64,000 nucleotides of DNA from NCBI RefSeq assembly GCF_041260155.1, contig NW_027248277.1:7933910-7997909 (forward strand), written 5' to 3'. The position numbers and the translations under genes are program-made. Below are positions 9,988-22,487 of this stretch, one piece after another (position 1 is the first letter of the stretch; every line of letters begins with the position of its first letter). This DNA comes from Ptychodera flava. Taxonomy: Eukaryota > Hemichordata > Enteropneusta > Ptychoderidae. The notes beneath the pieces are model-generated. The model was given only the letters and a program-made list of their open reading frames with translations. It made no database searches and was not told the origin of the DNA.

Positions 9988-11470
9988 TGTATGTATGTAT
10001 GATACATTTTTCTGGAAACGTTGTGGCCAGTGTTTGACCGCCCTTAAACCCTGAAAAATGCATATTTGAAAATAAAAATATTTTGGAAAAAAAATTCTTG
10101 CCCACCTACCTACCCTATTTTTGAAAACCATGTTATCGGAACAGCACAATTTACTTTTTTTGGCCTTATCCTTCAATTCTCAGCTCAGGTTGTGTATTAT
10201 TTGTGTAACATTTAATACAAGTCACATTATTTACGAATAAATAAATGAATGAATTATTGATTATAAAAAGTAATAAATCAACTCAGCTCAGTACAATAGT
10301 CAGCGTGCCGATATTGATTTAAGACTGGTACGCCCAAGATTCGCTGAAAATCCGTGGCCAAACAAGAAACCAATTTACATCTTCCTAAAAGAAAATTAAA
10401 ATGGAGCTAATTTTCAATTTTCAAATTGTTTTATCGTCTTGTATCTTTGGTCTGAAATTGAAATATAGGAAAGCGGTGTATAAGCTTACTGCCGTGAGGA
10501 TGGTACTTTGCAGCCATATGAAAATTGAAAAGTAGCCCCATTTCGATTTAACAAGATTGGAACTAATTTGGGATAATTGGATGGTGAAGTAATGTCGATT
10601 TCATCTACAAATGTAATCTCATCTGCTTTTCTTTTTACGTTACACACTTGTATTTTATGAGTAATTTGCAATATTGCAACATTCAGCTATATGGCACCGA
10701 ACATTTTTGAGAAATTTGCAAAATATGAAAATCCAATTATCCCAAATTAGTTCCAATCGTGTTAATTTTCTTTTTTGAAGGTGCAAATTGTTTTATTGGT
10801 TGGCCGAAATGTGCTATGGATTGCTGAAGCTTATCCTTGCATGCATTTGTTGAACCTTAGCATGCTTAGGGCACTGACCTTTATAAAAGCTTTAGCTTCC
10901 AAATCTTATTCCAAGCTTGTACACCTAATAACCTTGGGCTGAACTTTACGGATAAGCATTTTTTCGTCCTCGTTTCTACTGTAGCTTTTGGGTCCCTTGA
11001 CGCAGCATTTGACCTAAGGGTTTTTTTGCTCAGTTTAGGGAGTCGATGTTGCTGCCGAGTCTTGGCAAATTATTGGTTTGAAAGTTATGATGACTTGTTA
11101 GTAAAATATATACAAGTAATCAGGTTTTGGATAAAATAAATATACCAACGCGTTGGAAATTTGTTCGCGTTGAGACCGACGTACATCGCGACACGGACAT
11201 CTTTTATCCAGAGCGCCCGTTGCTTTCATGTCGTTTGGGCTGCTGAAGAGTACGGCTTGGTCAACTGCATTATGACTTTTATGAATTGACCGCTATACTA
11301 CAAGTTTCTTGTTGATAAGGGTTAATACCGATGAACTGAATTATATCGAGTAAAGCCATAAATGGGCCACAAAAACCCGACAACACTTGTGAAAATACAC
11401 GACAAAGGAGGTGAACACACCACATTTTACGATTTATAGTGTGACTATTCCGTGTAAGTTTTTGACACTG
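9988..11470. other. Spacer upstream of unit 1, shared with other units
   Basis: Noncoding by inspection. The block matches, in reverse, 46440-49000 upstream of unit 4 and partly 24240-25010 upstream of unit 3. It includes a CCAACGCGTTGG palindrome near 11150 and a fragment of the foldback repeat found whole at about 47040-48330. The short reading frames here are not conserved between copies. Confidence 0.6.
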
Positions 11471-12151
11471 GCACAAAGCATATTACTAGTAAAGATACTC
11501 CCAAGAAAGACAAACTTTCATATAGGTCGTTTAAAAAAGGGTCAGTTATATTTAGGCAAGCCCGTGACGAAAATATACGAGCGGAAGATGCAAATACCTT
11601 TGAAATGTTTCATTCGTTACTACTATAAGCTTATAAAATCGCGGGTCACTGTCGCCCCAGATTTTTCTGCCTGCCGTTCTCCAATAGCAGAACACAGAGG
11701 GATGTGGTTTTTAGCTCCCGCTTTCTCTGTACGGTCAAGAACACGATGGTGCACAAATAAGATGCTAAAAATCAAAATTTTTCACGGAAAATGTGATTTT
11801 TTCCATACTCTCGCGAGATCTCGCAATTTCACGCACGCAGTGCTTTTATCCCCTGTATCCAACAAAATGCCTTTCCCGGGACAGGACTTTACATGCTTTC
11901 TCTGGAGAGTCGTAGAAGTAACATCGCTTATCTCAGTTGGCTTAAAACATTTTCTATCAGGTAACATTGATTCCGATTTGTTTGTCCCTATGGGACGATC
12001 GTGTAGTGTGCTGATGGAACACCCGATGTACGTGTCCCCGGTGCTCACCCCTATTTTGCACTCGAAGGAAATTCGGCGAAATGAAAATTACAAACGGGTG
12101 AGTTTCGCGTGTCCAGTGCATCTAGCCATTTTCATTTACTCCAAATACTAA
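11411..12151 (+). other. Unassigned 246-codon open frame in duplicated spacer
   Basis: A 246-codon frame with ATG (MNTPHFTIYSVTIPC ...) and no domain I recognise. The inverted copy near 45770-46470 keeps only about 80 codons of it (LLSPVSNKMPF.GQDF ...), with nonsynonymous changes on both strands. The opposite strand is also partly open. I take it as more likely chance in a moderately GC-rich repeat than a gene. Confidence 0.2.
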
Positions 12152-12352
12152 TTAGTATTCTAATTATGACGTGAAAAACCGAAATACTCGTGAATCAGTG
12201 TAAATATAGTCATCAGGTATGTCAGTGGGGTGAGTCACCCCCTGATGGTGTTCAATCCTCGCCAAACTTTTTGGGTTCGTTTGATAAAAGACGACCTTTC
12301 GGTGAAAATCGGGCGATAAACATTGAATCCACGATCTTTCCGGGTTTAGATA

Positions 12353-13565
12353 CTTAAAAGCGACCTAACGGTGGATATAGCTCCGCTTTGTTTATGTAGA
12401 GAATAACTATTTTTAACCCATGTTGATGAAGAAGGTGGAAATCTTTGATAGCTTATTTCAGTAGCCAGAAAAAAGCGGCTAAAATAGCTGCAAAAATACA
12501 CGATTGGCATTGAAGATTTCATCATAATTTGAAATATATCACATTGGATTATCCCTAAGAACATGTCAGCCAAAGCTATCTGACGAGTAGTTTTTTGAGA
12601 ATGAAATTTTCTGACCCAAAATGACAAAAATTGCCCCAAGAAATAAAAATTGCAGATTTCACCATAATTTCACTAAATCATATATTAAAATAATCCCTTG
12701 GAACCTGTAAAACAAATATCAAAGCTATCAGACTTGCAGTTTTTGAGAAAAAAAATGTTTGACCAAAAATGACAAAATTGCCCCAAAATACAAAATTGCA
12801 GATTTCATCGTAATTTCAATATATCACATTTAGTTCATCTGTAGGAACCTGCATGTCGAATTTCAAAGCTATCGGAACAGTAGTTTTGGAGAAGTACATT
12901 TTTTGACCGAAAATGACAGAAATTACCCCCAAAATACAAAATTGCAGATTTTATCATAATTTCAATAAATATTACTTAGTTTATCTGTAGGAACCTGTAT
13001 ACCAAATTTCAAAGCTATCAGATGAGTAGTTTTGGAAATATGCAGTTTTTGACCAAAAATGGTAAAAATTGCCCGAAAATTACAAAATTACAGATTTCCT
13101 CAGAAATTTAATGATATTACTTAGTTTATCTATAGAAACCTGTATACCAAATTTCAAAGCTATCAGACCAGTCCTTTTTGAGAACATATTTTTTGAACAA
13201 AAATTGCAAAAATTGCCTTACAAATACAGATATGCAAATTTCACCACGATCTAAGTGAAGTCCCCCTAAGTAAACTGCATATCAAATTTCAAAGCAATCG
13301 GACAAGGTTTCATAAAAGAAGATATTTTTACAAAAAACAGCAAAAAATGCCCCAAAAACACAAATATGCAAATTTCACCACGATTTGCACAAATTTAAAT
13401 GAGGTCATCCCAAGTGAACTGCATATGAAATTTCAAAGCAATCGGACTTGCGGTTTCAGAGGAGAAGGCAATTGTTGAAGGACGACAGATGATGGTCGGA
13501 CGGACGGACGACGGACGTCGACGGAAAATCAACCTATTTGATAACAGCAGAGCTATAAAGGTTGT
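12353..13565. repeat. ~115-125 bp tandem array (inserted block)
   Basis: About eight imperfect copies of a unit with 'tttgaccaaaaatgacaaaa', 'attgccccaaaatacaaaatt', 'gcagatttcatcataatttc' and 'aatttcaaagctatcaga', ending in GGACGGACGGACGACGGACG. The inverted paralogue at about 45533-45545 lacks the whole block, so it inserted as a unit. Shorter arrays of the same family lie at 23730-24250 (reversed) and around the MITE at 39824-40135. Confidence 0.8.
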
Positions 13566-15460
13566 TTATATTGGTCCAAAATTATTATTCTCCAGTGACT
13601 CGAACGTGAGGCAGAGAAGAATTCCCTCCATGTGACTTGAGTAGGTAGTTTTCCCTCCCTTTACAAGGTCAAAGAACTTTCGCAAAGCATGCGTGTAAAT
13701 CGCACATCGCCCGCTGCACTATGATCTGTCTGGCCGGCTACAGACCATGACAGCACGACATGTACGGAAGAGAAAGAAAAAAACTCCTTCAAAGAAATAA
13801 GTTTTTCGATCCCATTTCTATAAATGCCTATCAAGTATGCATGGCATGGTAAGCCTGCTGTACAAGACCCTTTATTTACCGCATGTTGGGAAAAGTTGTA
13901 TCGGCGCTCTGACACATGTGATGAGGTGTGTGTTCTGTGCTTCGGCACGCTAAGCTTGGCATAAATTATTATGACTATTATTCTGCAGTCTTACAATAAA
14001 CTGTACTTCATTTCACTAGTTGGCTTTCGTACAACTACAGTTGTAAAATTATGAGAAAAAATGTCGCAAACCGCCTAATTTGTAGTTTGAAATAAGCTTA
14101 CTACATTCATAAATGAATACAAATGAATGCAGGCAAATTTTGTAGTGTTAACAAATTTTGCTTTTACTTGAATACGTAGGGATGCCTAGACTTCAATATA
14201 TGTTAATAATTATTTGCTGCTTGGTATGCTTTTCGCAAAACTAGTGCAGAATTATTGAATGTCAACATGTGGAAGTTTTAATATGATTTCTAGCCATATT
14301 TACATGAGCTCTACCCAGTACCAATGATCGCAGACACAGTACACATTTGAGACGCCACAGAACTAACTTTAATTTATTTGATCAGTTTTTCTTTTTCATT
14401 TTAAAGATCACCTGGAAGGGAATTGAGAGAAAATTCCAAAATCTCCGACTATTTCTGTAAATTAGAAACAAAACACACAACCATCATAAAGCCAGGCTTA
14501 ATCGTATCATGGTCTCCGAGCTAATTTTGTAAAACGGTTTACCCTTAAATTGCTGTTTTGGGAATGTGCAAATTTGTATTCAACTTGCTTATACATTTCA
14601 GGTGGGATATCCATTTTGTGAGATATCTTGCTGATAAAAATGACTCGCGAACCAATTTTACAATTTACAAAGAAAATTGTGAAAGTATATGCATTTTCTT
14701 TTTGGATATCGATGTTTGCGATGAATATCACCTTAGGCCCCTAACCCATCATGTCAAGGCACTTCAGCAATATTTTGAATCTGACGCTTGTCAATCATTT
14801 TGCTAGCACATTACCCTCTTACACAACATATTTTGGAACTATTTCATTCAGAAGAGTTCTGCTCGATTTTGACCAGTTCACTTCATAGATGCACTCGCTA
14901 TGACTCGTGCATATATGTGGTGAACTGGTCAAAATTTTGTGGTATACGATCGATGGAGATGATATTTGGATAAAGCAGTCAACTTTTTACAATAAACAAA
15001 CTCACTCAAAATCTGAGTACCGTGATGCAAACAACACCATGGAAACAGAATTTCAAGTCAATGACATTCCCATCAGTCCTGGGCTGGACTAGAGGGACTG
15101 TGCAATCAATAAATTCTAAACGAATTGGAAGTACCCCTTGGGGGAAAAATATCACACAGTATACTTTAAGGAGTGATACAATAGGCTAGAAGAACACTGG
15201 CAAATTAAACGTCAAATTCTGACACAGGATGCTAAAAAAACAGTAAATCACTAAAAACGTGGAAATAAAAAGCAACGCTCACTGTGTGCAAATACAATCA
15301 TCACAACTTTAATGAGTTAGATCAGGATGTCTTCCTGATTTACAGTACTAAAGATATGCATTGGTCACATCGGATATTATTTTTCTGGGAAGATACAGGG
15401 TTTCTAATAAAATAGCTGTCAGTCACTTTTGAGGGCATGAAACAATTCTTCTAATAAGTC
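13566..15460. repeat. Left arm of the large inverted spacer duplication
   Basis: Apart from small indels this block is the reverse complement of about 43060-45530, for example the stretch with 'gaccagttcacttcatagatg' near 14870. Part of it recurs directly at 56430-56880. No gene is visible and short frames are not preserved between copies. Similarity looks high by eye, so the duplication is recent. Confidence 0.75.
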
Positions 15461-15659
15461 AAAGAAGTCTTAATAGTAAAATACCGGTATCTTTGTACGG
15501 TATGTTTTAATATAGATGTGTCCATTCACTGAGAACACCTTATGATCATAAAATTTCATTATTCTGTGATATCTCGATAACATGTAAAGTCTTCATGCAT
15601 CCACATCATTTATAGTAGTGTGCATAGACAGAAACAGGTCCATTAATTAGCAAAATGTT

Positions 15660-16073
15660 ATTTGGAATATGTGATGACTTTTCCCCACCCGAAGTCAATG
15701 TCTGACGGCACTGTCCAATAGCAAGTCAAATACCCAGTGATCACGAGAATGCTTTAGAAACAGTGGCGTAAGATTGATGAGCTCTCAGGAAAAGTGAACT
15801 CATGACCTCCTTGACCTTTGACTTCTTGTGAACCAGCAGAGGAGCTTAAAGCATGGAATGATGCCCAGACATTTTTTGAGCAAATCTGATTCCTCACAGA
15901 ACGTTCACCGTGAAACACTTTCAAATGGCAGTGCAGGAGTATCTTTGGATTAAATACTTTCACACCTTAGTGTTCCACACATTGAAGCGTTTGTGTATCC
16001 TCTATGGTGTCCTTTCACATAGTGTTGTAGATCTAAATGCACAGAAACAATAGTTCCTACAGACTGCACTGAT
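15660..16073 (-). pseudogene. ZnF unit 2: distal decayed finger remnants
   Basis: The minus strand is similar to the decayed 3' tails of units 1, 3 and 4, including a 'FHGERSVRNQICSKN'-like remnant of fingers 8-9 near 15840-15930. It is separated from the rest of the unit 2 tail by the transposon at 16078-19259. Confidence 0.55.
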
Positions 16074-16667
16074 ATAGGGGTCAGTCACAATCAGGGTGCG
16101 CTAGATGATTTTCATTTGTTATGAACATATATCTGCTATTCAGACTGATATTATATTGCTTATTTGTTTCTAATAAATAGTAATAGTTGTATCTAACTTG
16201 GGCACATAAAGAAATATTGCATATATTGTGCAGGTTTGGTTGTACATCCACAAAAATGCCTTTAAAAACTGTAAAAGTAGCGTTATGCTGTTTCACTTCA
16301 AAATGTACTTAATTTCAAATGTTTTTTTGAACACAGTGTTAAAATTGTGGAATTTTTAGCTTACATATGTTATTGCAGAATACCTAATCTTTCTTTCACA
16401 AGTTATTTCATGTGATTATGTGCATCGGAACAGAAACTGTGGTATTTTTACCAAAACTGTAACATCGTTATGTTTTTGTGTTTTATGACCATAAGTACAT
16501 ATACCTTTAGTTTATATGTAGAAAAATGGGTAAAATATGTAATATTGAATTTAATTCCAACCTCAACATCCATGGCAAGCATTTTATACACCAAAATTAA
16601 ATGAAATTGCATATTGTATTGTTTTGTGAATAAATGAAAATGAGATCGTTGTGGTTGGAATTTCTTG

Positions 16668-19075
16668 TAGCGTCCGTGACACACTAATATCTTAAGGACA
16701 ACAGGAGTTATAAAAGATCTGATGTCACAGGCCTAAGTGTCAATAGGTGCCTACCTTAAATAAACAAATTATATAATTACTGTCCCTTGCATTCACTATT
16801 AATATTCCTAAAATATGGAAATGTAGCATCCGTGACGGTGTAGCGTCCGTGACAGTGTTTACTACATTATTAATAATTAATAACTATTTAAAACATTTTA
16901 AAGTAGTTAATCCACTGAAAATATAAATACTAGTGTGTATTGTGTGTACATACATGGAGTTGGGTTACAAAATGTCTTCAAGGCATAAAATTGTAAATTT
17001 GCACAAAATTGATTTTTAAAAAGTAAAAAACACTCAAAAAGTTATGTTGAGCCTCAACTGTAACACTTAGATTGATTTTTTTTAAGAATGCAGTAATTAT
17101 ATTGAATATGTTATTAGAATTCTAGTGTAAAGAACAATGAATTCTGTGCTGTATATGCATTTATTATTGTGCATTCCATTTCAATTCATTATGTCACGGA
17201 TGCTACAATAAAATGCAAACATTGTTTTTCAGATTATAAGCCAATCTAATCACATTTTATTGCTTTGTTATCACATTTTGAAATCAAGGGGGTAAGAAAT
17301 GACATTTGTGTCAACTCTGTCTCCACCACTTTCACATATTATGAAGGCAGAGAGTACGAACGTAAAGTTGGCGTCATCCTCATCCTCATCCTCAGGTGAC
17401 CTTTCTAGCTGATGCTAAAATGATGCTACTCAGCATCAGCTTCAGCATCGTATCCAAAGATTGCGGAGGTTACGCTACCCGATGATGGATAAATGATAAA
17501 ATTTGCCCATAACTTAAGAAAATAACAACTCCATTCTTTCTCAACTTTCTTTTGAATCCTAAAACTGGTTCGCAGGTAATATTTTATCGTTAGAATATCT
17601 CATACGGACTAGTTTTTTGGAAATGTTCGTAATTTTCAGTCCATGGATCCGCGGATGTGTTTGTTGGTATCCTCTTAACTCTTGCATTAAGATTTTCCAA
17701 AAATTGGTGCAAAAAAGGTATACATGGTCCGAAATGTGTAAAAATCGCCACCATGAGAGGTGATGTGAAAGCCCTAATTATTCAAAGGACATATAAAACA
17801 ATTAACTTGTATAACTATGACTTGAGGCCTGAAAAGTCAATATATTAAACATAAAACCTTTGAACTTTAAGGAAATTAAGGGCTAAGAATGTTGCGTTAT
17901 AACTACAACGTGAGAAACGGATATTGAGAGGAGAGGTAACTAAATATTATGAAATGCAAATCCCACTGTGTTTTAATTAACATTTACAGTGATATGAACT
18001 TGGAGCACATTTTTAAAGTCGTTTTTACACTTATCATTCCATCAGATGCATTCGGGAATAATCAGATCTGATGCCGGTGGAGCTGACGCTGTAGCGTCAT
18101 CCTCATCCTCATTTTCACGTGACCTCTGAGGCTGAGGATGAGTATGACGCCAACTTTACGCTCGTCAGAGAGTACAGATATATTATAGAACAGAGGTCAA
18201 AGGTTGGCAGACTACGTCTCTGATCTCCAGCCTCACCTAGGTGTGAGTGCGCGCCCATCCTGACAGGTGTTAGAACAGCTGCAAGCCATTTGGATTTCTG
18301 GGGTGGTGTGTCAGATACATTGTAGCAAATTTATTGTGGGACCACACGTCAAAGTTTAACAACCTGTCGCTCTAGCCTGATCTAGGTGTCTAGTTTTATC
18401 TTGGTTTTACACTTTAAGTAAGGCACAAGCAATGTTAACTTCTGTGTTTTTTGATGTATTGAAAGTTTATTACTGGTATAGACATTTTTCACATACTCCA
18501 ACTGATTTTTGCAGTAGTTGCTATAGCTTTCTTGTTCAATTTTAAGAAATTGTCAATGTTTTGACACAATTTTCACAATTTAAATGTTTGATAGAGAAAG
18601 GTTTTGGAGAAAAGAGAAAGAAAAAACCAGATTGTTGATTGCTTTTTATATTTCAAATTGACCTAACTTTCAAGTTTGATTTTGGTAGCGTCCGTGACAA
18701 AATTACATGTCATACTAACCAGAAAATATTTTAGAAAGAAGTTCATTTTAATTACACTGAATGGTATTAATATTGTTGCTATAGCATGGTTAATTCATGA
18801 CAATAAAACTTTTAAATACAGCATACCAGCGGAAGGACATAGAGAAGTTGAAAGTCCTATTAAAAAATATGATCAATATTGTTGTATTTCTCACTAAACT
18901 TGAGGTTGTGTTTATTCATGGAAAAATTAAGTAAATCATACCAAGTATAGCTTATTTTAATGCCAATATGCATCTTTTATATTGTAATAACATAAGAAAG
19001 CATTAACAAATCATTGTTTAAAATTTTATTATGACATTTGTGTTTCATGTACAACATTTCTGTAGCGTCCGTGAC
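16668..19075. promoter_or_regulatory. Six subterminal TAGCRTCCGTGAC motifs
   Basis: Copies lie at 16668-16680, 16824-16836, 16841-16853, 17193-17205 (reverse), 18686-18698 and 19063-19075. They fall in the outer parts of the element and not in the nested insert. Repetition of a 13-mer at this fidelity in AT-rich DNA is unlikely by chance. Transposase binding is inferred. Confidence 0.6.
17356..18165. mobile_element. Nested 810-bp TIR element
   Basis: The inverted ends read ACGAACGTAAAGTTGGCGTC and, on the other side, ACGAGCGTAAAGTTGGCGTC, followed by CATCCTC/CATACTC repeats. CAGAGAGT flanks both sides (17348-17355 and 18166-18173; the match extends to 10 bp if the first AC is counted as target). 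An 8-bp duplication would fit a hAT-type element. It is inserted in the 3.2-kb element and is therefore younger. No coding region. Confidence 0.75.
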
Positions 19076-19259
19076 ACTGTGTCGACCATATAAAACAACG
19101 TGCACTGTGGTAAAACTAATGACGTTTGCTTCACCAAATTTTAGGAAGATATGCCCCATACCATAACCTTTCAACATATTATTTAACTGGACAGTTATCA
19201 TGAACTTGAAATTTTGACCTAAGTGACACACTCTAGCGCACCCTGATTGTGACTGACCC

Positions 19260-19571
19260 GATAGGAAACTATCATAAAAAACTAAATAGACTGCCTGCAC
19301 TGACTAAACGCCAAACCAAAAGATTACAGTCAAATTTTCAAATGATAGTTTGGTACTGCATGCATTTAGCAAATCAGTTTCTGTGAAATCTTATAATTAC
19401 GGTGATCGCACTAACTTCATGGCTTTACCTGAAAGCCAATTAGCCTGTGGTGTAAAGAGATGTTAAAGTTTTCATACAATTACAAATATACCTCATTTGA
19501 ACTCAGGTCCATCTGTATGGACTTTGCCTACTGAGATGAAAATCTTGCACGAATCGCTTCTCACAGATATA
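19260..19571 (-). pseudogene. ZnF unit 2: proximal decayed tail
   Basis: This continues the decayed finger tail just after the exon 4 stop, with a remnant of finger 3 after the stop near 19540-19571, and matches 1500-1830, 30330-30640 and 55170-55500. It is noncoding by inspection. Confidence 0.55.
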
Positions 19572-20018
19572 TCACTCATTGACCTTAATCTCTGCTGAAC
19601 AATTATCAAGGGAATTTTGTTGCTTTTCTTTGACTGGAAAACTTGTTCCCCAAAAGTTACACCTTCGTCTCGAGTTTGGCTCCCCTTCATCCAAGCCAAT
19701 GGGTTTTTTGAACGGAAATCCACATATAGTGCATGCATTCAGGTTGGTCTCACAACATTTTTGGGACTTTTTCTTTCTTTTTCTCTGTTTCTTTCTCGGC
19801 TTTTTGGCAGAAGACTTGCGCTGTACACTGTGTTGCTTTTTCACAGCCTTCCTTTTCTTGGAGTTTCCAGGCACCGCAGAAGTGTTGCCTTTTCTTTTGT
19901 GCACTGTCTTTTGCTGATTGGCTGTCTTTTCTCTATCTGAAGATGACTGATTTGTATCTGTTACTATGGTAACATCACTTGCCGATTCAGACGTATAATT
20001 GTGACTTGTGCCTGTCAT
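19572..20018 (-). CDS. ZnF unit 2, exon 4 (C-terminal basic exon)
   Basis: A 148-residue open exon after the acceptor ttatctttcag, joining exon 2 in phase 0. It has a Ser/Thr-rich start, a strongly basic run (KKPRKKQRKRKKKSQK), likely a nuclear localisation signal, and a degenerate finger pair (CTICGFPF, CNFWGTSF) in which histidines are absent and one cysteine is tryptophan. Unlike units 1 and 3 there is no frame break. The chimeric finger exon is absent, so exon 2 joins this exon directly. Confidence 0.7.
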   Translation of the reverse strand: MTGTSHNYTSESASDVTIVTDTNQSSSDREKTANQQKTVHKRKGNTSAVPGNSKKRKAVKKQHSVQRKSSAKKPRKKQRKRKKKSQKCCETNLNACTICGFPFKKPIGLDEGEPNSRRRCNFWGTSFPVKEKQQNSLDNCSAEIKVNE

Positions 20019-20333
20019 CTGAAAGATAAAAAGATGAGAAAGTTCAGTAAATTCTCCATGGCATTCAAACTCACAATGTACAGCACCCGATCACCTAGCG
20101 AAGACGTCACAGTCAAAACAGCTCAGCTATATGACAATTTCAAACTCTTGCTGTGGTGAGAAGTTGACTTTCTACCCACAATGCATTTCAACATAACATA
20201 ATTTGCCCCTTAGTACACGACAAAAGCCATTTAAGACAGCAATAATTGTGGTTACAACCACTTTGACATTGTTATAGGGGTTTTTCATCTCTGACCCAAT
20301 AATAACTAATCTAGGACAGAATCAACCCTTTAC
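20019..20333 (-). other. Unit 2 intron 2
   Basis: The 315-bp intron is bounded by AAG|GTAAAG and ttatctttcag and nearly identical to the corresponding introns of the other units. It holds nothing else. Confidence 0.7.
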
Positions 20334-21875
20334 CTTTTTGACTTCAGACCTCTCGTGAACTCTAAGATGACGTTTAAGCATTGTATGATGTCGAAACTCT
20401 TTCAGGCAAATCTGACACTTTACTGGGTGTTGGCTGTGAACTACTCTCAAATGGGCGTTCAGCAGTATCTTTGTATGGAATCCTTTGTCACACTTTTCAC
20501 ATGTCAGAAGATTTCTGTCGCCACTGTGGTGTCGTTCCACGTGATGTCGCAGCTCCCATGGCACACAAAACTCTTTACCACAATCACTGCATGGATATTT
20601 TAATTTGGTGTGGAACCGCTGGATGTGCTCCCGAAGACTGTTTGTACTGAGTACTTGCTTGCCACATTCCTTGCATTGCAATTTAGATTTGTCAATGTGT
20701 CGCTGCATGTGGACCATCAGATCACACTTTCTGACAGACTTATAATCACAGAACTCGCACTTGAATTCCTTTCCCTCATGCATAAGTTTATGAGTTGCTA
20801 GACTATTCGCAGTTTTTAAGGTATGTCCACAAATATCACATATATAAGTTTTCTCTGGTTCATGAATCTGAAGGTGACACCTAAGCTCAATACATTGTAA
20901 GAATTGCTTCTCACAGACGTGGCACTCATAGATTTTAAGTTCCGCAACGTGTTCATCGAGCAGATGTTTTTGCCACAGCTTGAATGGAAACCTGACTCTA
21001 CAAAATTTACATCTACGTCCAGGGCATGGCGCCCTCTGTTGATGAACTTCCAATCCATGGGGATTTCTAAAAGAAAATCCACACTTGTAACATAAATTTG
21101 GTTTTGTCTCATAAAATTCCTTGAATACCTTCTGTATTCCTCTGCGGTGTTTATCTGGGTCACTTGGGGAAAATTTGTAGTATCTAAGACAACGTTGTCT
21201 TTCACATGTTTTGCTCTTTCTACGCAGTTTTTTCACAAATTCTGTATTATTTCTCAGTGTGATCTCTTTCTCTGATGGACATCTTTCTTCCCTTTCCATC
21301 ATGTCATTAACAGGAGATACAGTCTCTTTCTCCACTGGACAATTTTCTGTCATTTCTTTCATGTCATTCATAGAACATCCAATCTTGGTAGCATTGTTTT
21401 TACTTTCATGCTTTACGTCCTCCAAAGTGAAGTTTGGCACCACTGTGTTGTCATCATCATTTGAAATACTGTCATCCTCCGCATCACAACTCTTGTTGCT
21501 TGGCAACAGTGCATCATCCCCTTCCTCATGTTCTGACCTTTGCTCAATATCTGTCGACACATTGGTACCCGTCACCATGGTAACACTAGCCGTATTTTCC
21601 TTCATCGAGCAGCTAGCTGGCATCTTATCGTACGAAGTCTGCAGTACACTTCTCAGTAATATTTGTTGCCCATATCCATTGTCCTCTGCAATCCAATAAT
21701 TCATTTGCGTCTCAGTGTTTTTCCTTATTCTGGGAACATCCTGTGGATTTATTTTCAGTCCAGAGGAACAGAACTCTCTCAAAAACACTTCACTTCCCAT
21801 GTAATTGGAACAGATTCCATCTTCTGAGACCAGGATAAACACCTGACATCCAAGCTTTTCCATTAATTCTTCACC
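20334..21875 (-). CDS. ZnF unit 2, exon 2: N-terminal domain plus nine zinc fingers
   Basis: A 514-residue open exon after acceptor tcttttcctag. It has the same order as in unit 1: conserved N-terminal domain (~1-75), acidic/Ser-rich linker, basic patch (KKLRRKSKTCERQR) and nine fingers. Differences from unit 1 include the recognition helices of fingers 5 and 6 (VRKCDLMVH, LSTNSLREH), so a different target is possible. Read-through of the donor gives V-K-G and a stop. With exons 1 and 4 it predicts a protein of about 687 residues, apparently intact. Confidence 0.85.
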
Positions 21876-22412
21876 CTAGGAAAAGATACACAATTTTATG
21901 TTGACTGATATTCCACATGGGTAATAAGAATATTTATAAAGTAATCTTCATACATATTCTATTTTCTTCCATAATAGAGGAAGGATAGAAATAGGGATGG
22001 GAAAAACTTGTCCATGGACCACCAGACCCCTACCATAGATGGGAAAAACCCAAGAGTTGAAGACTGGGTCCCACTGTGAACCCTGTGAAACAGCGTAGTA
22101 GAGAGAGATGGTCCATGCATGGAGCTACCACATAGCTCCATGGTCCATGTGCAGCATCATGGATGTTAAACCCTGGGTTCCTTGGCGGAACAGTTGGCAG
22201 GGAAGCGTTAGAGTGTTAAAACAGCCCACCCAACATTCCACCATTGAATGGCAGAACAGGTTGATGGAGGTAGCCATATTGTTCTACCTCCAACTGCATG
22301 CATAGCCCTCAATACATGTAGCTGCAAATTTTGAAAGCTAACAGAGCCTTCATCATTGTAGCTCTACTGGTGAGCAATGTTGCAAAAAACTAAAACTCAC
22401 CGACAGCCTCAC
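21876..22412 (-). other. Unit 2 intron 1 (shortened)
   Basis: Only 537 bp against 2-5 kb in the other units. A deletion has joined the end of exon 1 directly to the terminal repeat of a Mutator-like element, so the intron begins with transposon sequence (GTGAGGCTGTCGGTGAG). The exon 2-proximal part matches the other units. Confidence 0.7.
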
Positions 22413-22487
22413 CTGATCGAATAGTCCGTCTATGATATCAGCCCTTGACACTTTTGCGTCTAACAAGGTTTGACACTGCTCAACCAT
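22413..22487 (-). CDS. ZnF unit 2, exon 1 (start exon, 15 nt shorter)
   Basis: A 25-codon start exon (MVEQCQTLLDAKVSRADIID ...) with the same Kozak context and the same phase-0 end (GATCAG) as the other units. Compared with them it lacks five codons (TTIAL/TTIAQ) in frame and has several substitutions. Its donor is GTGAGG rather than GTATGT and seems to come from a transposon end. Confidence 0.7.

Larger units (their letters stand above)
16078..19259. mobile_element. 3.2-kb TIR transposon with repeated GTAGCGTCCGTGAC motifs
   Basis: The ends are matching inverted repeats (GGGTCAGTCACAATCAGGGT, about 28 bp). It interrupts sequence that is continuous in units 1 and 4 (ctgatataggaaa). The flank shows ATAG on both sides plus one extra G on the right. 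No long frame is visible, so it is nonautonomous. A 13-bp motif TAGCRTCCGTGAC occurs six times in its subterminal parts (see separate entry), as transposase-binding repeats do in several superfamilies. Superfamily not assigned. Confidence 0.8.
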
